Assembly: GCA_910584115.1 (NCBI GenBank)
Contig: CAJTYN010000104.1
Location: forward strand, 1-10,778
DNA: 10,778 nucleotides
Direction: 5' to 3'
Source of the DNA: an uncultured Lachnospiraceae bacterium
Lineage (GTDB): Bacteria; Bacillota; Clostridia; Lachnospirales; Lachnospiraceae
Position numbers and translations under genes: made by a program. Positions 7,720-10,778 of this stretch are shown piece by piece. The notes beneath the pieces were generated by a model that made no database searches, was not told the DNA's origin, and was given only the letters and a program-made list of their open reading frames with translations. Position 1 is the stretch's first letter, and each line of letters starts with the position of its first letter.

Positions 7720-8666
7720 CTCCCATCACCTCCCTGCTGATCCCGGAGTCCTTTTCCTGTGATCTCCAGGAACACGTCGTTGAGCGTGGGCAGTTCAGAA
7801 AAGACTTTGCCGAAGACCAGATCTTTTCCTTCCAGATAATGCAGCACGCTCACCAGGTTATGCCTGGCCCTGCTGCAGCGGATGACTAAGATCTGCTCTT
7901 TATAGGATACGTCAAATACATGGGGCAGGGCGCGAAGAGCATCCAGGTGCTCCTGCTCCAGGGCCACGGCTTCGATCGTGATCGTCTCGCCGGTCCTGAT
8001 CATATCTTTCAGCTCTTCCTTCGTTCCCGAGGCCAGGACGCGGCCGTGGTCGATGATCGCGATCTGGCTGCAGATCTGCTCCACCTCTTCCATATAGTGG
8101 GACGTGTAGATGATCGTGGATCCCTGCCTGTTCAGCTCCAAGATCCCCTCCAGGATCTTGTTCCGGCTCTGGGGATCCACTGCCACGGTCGGCTCATCCA
8201 TGATGATCAGCCTGGGCCGGTGCGCGATCCCGCAGGCGATGTTCAAACGCCGCCGCAGACCCCCGGACAGCTTTTTCGGACGCATCTTCACGTATTCCCC
8301 GAGTCCCACGAACTGGATCGCGTCTTCCACCAGCTCTTTCCGCCGTGCCTTATCCCGGATGTAGAGACCACAGAAATAATCCACATTTTCCCGAACAGAC
8401 ATCTGCTCGAACACGGCCACATCCTGCATCACGACACCGATCTGTCTCTTCAGTTCATAGCTGTCCGGACCCATGGGCTCGCCCATGACCGTGATGGATC
8501 CTTTGTCATATCTCAAGAGTGCCAGCAGGCAGTTGATGGCTGTCGTCTTCCCGGAACCATTGGGGCCCAGCAGGCCGAAGACCTCGCCTTCGTGTATGCT
8601 GAGGTTTAGGTGGTCGAGGGCAAGGAGACTGCCGTAACGTTTTACTAGATTTTTGATCTGGATCAT
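7716..8666 (-). CDS. ABC transporter ATP-binding protein, LnrL/drug-exporter type
   Basis: This 316-residue cytoplasmic ATPase powers the two permeases that follow. It has all the motifs: Walker A GPNGSGKT (34-41), Q-loop Gln81, signature LSGGL (133-137), Walker B LIIMDE (153-158), D-loop VAVDPQSR (161-168) and the switch His190 in TSHYMEE. The PTVxVDPQSRN form of the D-loop region is typical of the multidrug or bacteriocin-resistance branch (DrrA, LnrL). A C-terminal extension of about 100 residues after the ATPase core, also usual in that branch, ends in a hydrophilic GDGR tail. A strong GGAGGAGG ribosome binding site (8671-8678) lies 4 bases upstream of the ATG. The gene is divergent from the histidine kinase and leads a three-gene operon with overlapping junctions. 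It probably exports an antimicrobial or other membrane-active compound; the substrate is not visible from sequence. Confidence 0.94.
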   Translation of the reverse strand: MIQIKNLVKRYGSLLALDHLNLSIHEGEVFGLLGPNGSGKTTAINCLLALLRYDKGSITVMGEPMGPDSYELKRQIGVVMQDVAVFEQMSVRENVDYFCGLYIRDKARRKELVEDAIQFVGLGEYVKMRPKKLSGGLRRRLNIACGIAHRPRLIIMDEPTVAVDPQSRNKILEGILELNRQGSTIIYTSHYMEEVEQICSQIAIIDHGRVLASGTKEELKDMIRTGETITIEAVALEQEHLDALRALPHVFDVSYKEQILVIRCSRARHNLVSVLHYLEGKDLVFGKVFSELPTLNDVFLEITGKGLRDQQGGDGR

Positions 8667-8705
8667 AAGACCTCCTCCTGAACGATCATCGATCTTTCGA
8701 TTTTT

Positions 8706-8716
8706 TTTATAGTATA
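8706..8716 (-). promoter_or_regulatory. Probable -10 region of the ABC operon promoter, lacking a good -35
   Basis: On the minus strand this AT-rich stretch contains TATACT (8711-8716) and an overlapping TATAAA (8706-8711). The hexamer 17 bases upstream of TATACT is ACCGCA, which is far from TTGACA, and no extended -10 TG is present. A good -10 without a -35 is the pattern expected of an activator-dependent promoter, consistent with control by the divergent response regulator. An inverted repeat GGAG-AG-CTCC (8723-8732) lies just upstream of the -10. Confidence 0.45.
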
Positions 8717-8774
8717 ACCCCTGGAGAGCTCCTTGCGGTAGTGTCTCCCGTCAGGATCTATGTGTTAAATGTCA

Positions 8775-8791
8775 CGATCTGCCTCCGATCT
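8775..8791 (+). repeat. Paired CGATCT direct repeats in the divergent control region
   Basis: CGATCT occurs at 8775-8780 and again at 8786-8791, an 11-base period of about one helical turn. The pair lies just upstream of the kinase -35 box. Further copies lie at 8690-8695 (same strand) and, inverted (AGATCG), at 8833-8838. Four copies in about 150 bases make a candidate operator, but GATC-containing words are common in this DNA and chance is not excluded. Confidence 0.3.
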
Positions 8792-8803
8792 AAAGACTCT
8801 CAC

Positions 8804-8832
8804 TTGCCGGATGGCCCTGAAAGTCTTATAAT
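8804..8832 (+). promoter_or_regulatory. Sigma-A promoter for the two-component operon
   Basis: A TTGCCG -35 box (8804-8809) and a perfect TATAAT -10 box (8827-8832) are separated by 17 bases. Transcription would start near 8839, leaving a leader of about 37 bases before the kinase ATG at 8876. The promoter lies inside the longest open frame for the kinase (which runs from a GTG at 8741), so the extra N-terminal 45 codons are not likely to be translated. Confidence 0.7.
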
Positions 8833-8863
8833 AGATCGTATGATAAAAAACATTGCTTGCTAT

Positions 8864-8870
8864 GAGGTGG
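8864..8870 (+). promoter_or_regulatory. Ribosome binding site that decides the kinase start
   Basis: GAGGTGG lies 5 bases before the ATG at 8876. The earlier in-frame ATG at 8840 falls at the predicted transcription start and has no such site. Confidence 0.7.
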
Positions 8871-8875
8871 ATCAT

Positions 8876-9994
8876 ATGACGGGAACAGCATATATACGGC
8901 CGGTCGGGGACCAGGCCGTTCTCCTGCTCTACGCTCTTTTTGCCCTGCTGTCAGAGAGTGCGGACTCGATATTCTTGACAGGTCTTCTCTATGCGGTCAT
9001 CTACATCACCATGGACAGTTACCTGCAGCGGCACATCTGCCGGAGGATCCTGGGCCTTTTGTTCCTGACCGGTTTGTTTTTTTATCCGCAGCTTTGGTGT
9101 TTCTCGCCTGTGCTGCTGTATGGCCTTCTGTCATCCGGAGACCGCGTGAGTCTCGGCCTGCTGCTCTCCTTGTGCCTGTACCGGGCGCATCTGGGATCCG
9201 TATCCGCCTTCTTGTATCTGATCCCCGGATGGGCCGCCGCGTTCTTGCTGTGGAGGCGCACGTCCGCCTTTGGCGCCCTGGAAGAGCAGTACCGCCAGAC
9301 CCGGGACGACAGCCGGGAACTCAATCTATTATTAAAAGAAAAAAACCAGATGCTGCTGAAAGATCAGGACAATGAGATCTACACTGCCACTTTACGGGAA
9401 CGGAACCGGATCGCGCGGGAGATCCATGACCATGTGGGACACATGCTGTCCTGCTCCATCCTCATGACCGGCGCCCTCCGCACGGTCAACACCGACCCTG
9501 TCGTCGGCCAGTCCCTCAGACAGCTGGAGGACACCCTCCATGGGGCCATGGACAACATCCGCCAGAGCGTCCACGACCTGCACGATGGATCCGTGGATCT
9601 GAAGAGCACCCTGGAACACCTGGCCGCGTCCTATACCTTCTGCCCAGTATCCCTGGAATATGACATGGGCCGCTGCGCCCCCATCCGGATCCGGTACGCC
9701 CTGATCGCCATCGTAAAAGAAGCGCTGCATAACATCGCCCGCCACAGCAACGCGGACAAGGCCCAGATCACACTCCGCGAACATCCGGGCCTCTACCAGC
9801 TTTCGGTCAGAGACAACGGGACGCAGACGACCACGCAAAAGCCGCCGGGCCTGGGACTTTCTGATATGCGGGACCGGGCTGACTCCCTGGGCGGTTCTAT
9901 GCAGATCTACACCGATGAGGGATTTCATATCTTCATCACGATACCGAAGAACGAACGGGAGACGGCTGACACAGCAGAAAGGGAGACTTTATGA
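8876..9994 (+). CDS. NarL-family sensor histidine kinase
   Basis: This 372-residue membrane kinase senses a signal, autophosphorylates and passes phosphate to the regulator encoded next. The N-terminal ~126 residues are a compact set of about five or six hydrophobic helices with very short loops and no sizeable extracellular domain, as in intramembrane-sensing kinases. A coiled-coil-like linker (about 133-170) follows. The HisKA_3 dimerisation domain has ERNRIAREIHDHVGH (175-189), with phospho-acceptor His184. The HATPase domain has an N-box KEALHNIARHSNA (281-293, Asn286), a G1 box VRDNG (311-315) and a G2 box GLGLSDM (325-331), all intact. The start is ATG 8876, chosen for GAGGTGG 5 bases upstream and for the promoter at 8804-8832; the longer frame from GTG 8741 would run across that promoter. 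It overlaps the regulator by 4 bases and is divergent from an ABC exporter, like the B. subtilis LnrJ (YfiJ) context. The signal is unknown. Confidence 0.93.
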   Translation: MTGTAYIRPVGDQAVLLLYALFALLSESADSIFLTGLLYAVIYITMDSYLQRHICRRILGLLFLTGLFFYPQLWCFSPVLLYGLLSSGDRVSLGLLLSLCLYRAHLGSVSAFLYLIPGWAAAFLLWRRTSAFGALEEQYRQTRDDSRELNLLLKEKNQMLLKDQDNEIYTATLRERNRIAREIHDHVGHMLSCSILMTGALRTVNTDPVVGQSLRQLEDTLHGAMDNIRQSVHDLHDGSVDLKSTLEHLAASYTFCPVSLEYDMGRCAPIRIRYALIAIVKEALHNIARHSNADKAQITLREHPGLYQLSVRDNGTQTTTQKPPGLGLSDMRDRADSLGGSMQIYTDEGFHIFITIPKNERETADTAERETL

Positions 9995-10611
9995 AGATCA
10001 TGATCGTTGACGATGACATCCTTGTGACCACCGCCCTGAAGACCATCTTAGAGGCCGACAGCTCTATACAGGTCTGTGCCACGGGAGCGGACGGGCCGGA
10101 GGCGCTGCGTCTGTATGAGATACACCATCCGGATGTGCTCCTCATGGACATCCGCATGAAGGGCATGGACGGCCTGGAAGCCTCCCGCCGCATTCTCGCC
10201 CGCCATCCCCAGGCGCGGATCCTGCTCCTGACCACGTTTTCCGACGACGGATATATCGTGCAGGCGTTAAAGGCCGGGGTCAAAGGATACCTGCTGAAAC
10301 AGGACTATACCAGTATCGTCCCGGCCCTGCACGCCGTCTGCCGGGACCAGACAGTCTTTGGAAAAGAGATCATCTCCCGCATACCCGACCTGCTCCAAAA
10401 GAAAGGGGATTTTCCTTATAAGGACTTTCACATCACGGAAAAAGAATACGAGCTGATCACCCTGCTCGCCGACGGATTGGACAACAAGGAGATCGCGGAG
10501 AAGATGTATCTGAGCGACGGCACCGTGCGCAATTACATCAGTAATATCTTAGATAAATTGGGACTTAAGAACCGGACACAGCTGGCTGTTTTTTATTATC
10601 AGCATCTGTAA
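9991..10611 (+). CDS. NarL/LuxR-family response regulator
   Basis: This 206-residue cytoplasmic transcription factor is activated by the preceding kinase. The receiver domain (about 1-120) has the acidic cluster Asp7-Asp8-Asp9, phospho-acceptor Asp53 in LLMDIRM, the switch Thr81 and the conserved Lys103 in LLKQD. The C-terminal LuxR-type helix-turn-helix (about 147-204) has the typical pattern ITEKEYELITLLADG, then NKEIAEKMYLSDGTVRNYIS. The length is normal for the family. The ATG overlaps the kinase stop (ATGA) and AGGGAG lies about 5 bases upstream, so translation is coupled. The obvious target is the divergent ABC operon, whose promoter lacks a -35, as LnrK activates lnrLMN in B. subtilis. 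That link is inference from layout. No terminator with a T-run is visible after the gene. Confidence 0.95.
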   Translation: MKIMIVDDDILVTTALKTILEADSSIQVCATGADGPEALRLYEIHHPDVLLMDIRMKGMDGLEASRRILARHPQARILLLTTFSDDGYIVQALKAGVKGYLLKQDYTSIVPALHAVCRDQTVFGKEIISRIPDLLQKKGDFPYKDFHITEKEYELITLLADGLDNKEIAEKMYLSDGTVRNYISNILDKLGLKNRTQLAVFYYQHL

Positions 10612-10778
10612 AGAATATCTGAAAAACCCGCTAAATTTTGTATGCTGTTTGGATCTTATTAGGTATACGATACGATCTGGAACCGTTCGAGCGTGTACTT
10701 TTCTGCGAGAAAAGTACCAAAAGCGCCGGGGGATCGCGATCTCACCCGGACCCCTTAAAACGCTGTCCAAAATATCCA
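10612..10778. other. Non-coding tail with palindromes, probable intergenic repeat
   Basis: After the response regulator stop I see no convincing gene. An open frame on the minus strand (10549-10770) has no recognisable domain, its N-terminal part overlies the palindromes, and its other end overlaps the regulator, so I treat it as fortuitous. The stretch 10690-10764 is rich in dyads: the 10-bp hairpin at 10695-10717, the palindrome GATCGCGATC (10732-10741) within a CCGGG/CCCGG pair (10726-10730 and 10745-10749), and AGCG (10722-10725) matched by CGCT (10761-10764). It may be one copy of a dispersed extragenic palindromic element cut off by the window end. Confidence 0.5.
10695..10717. repeat. 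Perfect 10-bp inverted repeat (hairpin)
   Basis: Arms GTACTTTTCT (10695-10704) and AGAAAAGTAC (10708-10717) pair perfectly around a GCG loop. It is not followed by a T-run on either strand, so it is not a standard intrinsic terminator. Confidence 0.75.

Noticed and set aside
7920..8609. 229-residue open frame on the plus strand opposite the ABC ATPase
   Set aside because: It lies wholly antisense to a gene with all ABC ATPase motifs. The translation is rich in His, Asp and Arg with no recognisable domain, as expected for the reverse complement of a GC-rich coding sequence.
8761..8776. TGTGT-N6-TCACG, resembling a CRP-family site, about 70 bases upstream of the kinase transcription start
   Set aside because: Only the GTG/CAC core and one inner pair are truly symmetric. 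This is too weak to call, and no CRP-family gene is in the window.
10695..10717. Hairpin as an intrinsic terminator of the two-component operon
   Set aside because: The stem is AU-rich rather than GC-rich, and there is no T-run after it on either strand; it also lies about 80 bases beyond the stop.
10549..10770. 73-residue minus-strand open frame at the right edge
   Set aside because: It overlaps the end of the response regulator, its first half encodes the hairpin and palindromes, and no domain is visible. It is most likely a by-product of the repeat.

Overview
The window looks like part of a chromosome from a Clostridia-type Firmicute, probably close to Lachnospiraceae. The evidence is a pyruvate phosphate dikinase that closely resembles the Clostridium symbiosum type as I remember it, a single-chain (eukaryote-like) glycyl-tRNA synthetase, a phosphofructokinase with pyrophosphate-type residues, strong AGGAGG ribosome binding sites and moderately high GC. 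The species assignment is inference. I see no rRNA, tRNA, CRISPR array, transposase or phage gene.

Layout. Six genes run leftward on the minus strand and two run rightward on the plus strand, parting from a 209-base intergenic region (8667-8875). The leftward genes, in order of transcription, are an ABC ATPase (7716-8666), two ABC-2 permeases (6568-7719 and 5436-6581), glycyl-tRNA synthetase glyS (3978-5372), a pyrophosphate-type phosphofructokinase (2714-3958) and pyruvate phosphate dikinase ppdK (10-2637). The rightward genes are a NarL-family histidine kinase (8876-9994) and its response regulator (9991-10611). The last ~165 bases hold no convincing gene but carry a perfect 10-bp hairpin and further palindromes that look like an intergenic repeat.

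How the genes work together. The kinase, regulator, ATPase and two permeases have the same gene content as the Bacillus subtilis LnrJK-LnrLMN (YfiJK-YfiLMN) module for resistance to membrane-active compounds, although here the two operons are divergent. The kinase promoter is near consensus. The ABC promoter has a good -10 but no recognisable -35, as expected if the response regulator activates it. The second block joins three enzymes that all handle pyrophosphate: GlyRS releases AMP and PPi, the phosphofructokinase probably uses PPi, and PPDK interconverts AMP + PPi + PEP with ATP + Pi + pyruvate. glyS and ppdK each have their own sigma-A-type promoter, with 17-bp spacers. No intrinsic terminator separates the ABC operon from glyS, or the phosphofructokinase gene from ppdK.

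Starts revised from the longest open frames: the kinase is placed at ATG 8876, downstream of its own promoter; glyS at 5372; the phosphofructokinase at 3958. Each choice rests on ribosome binding site spacing.
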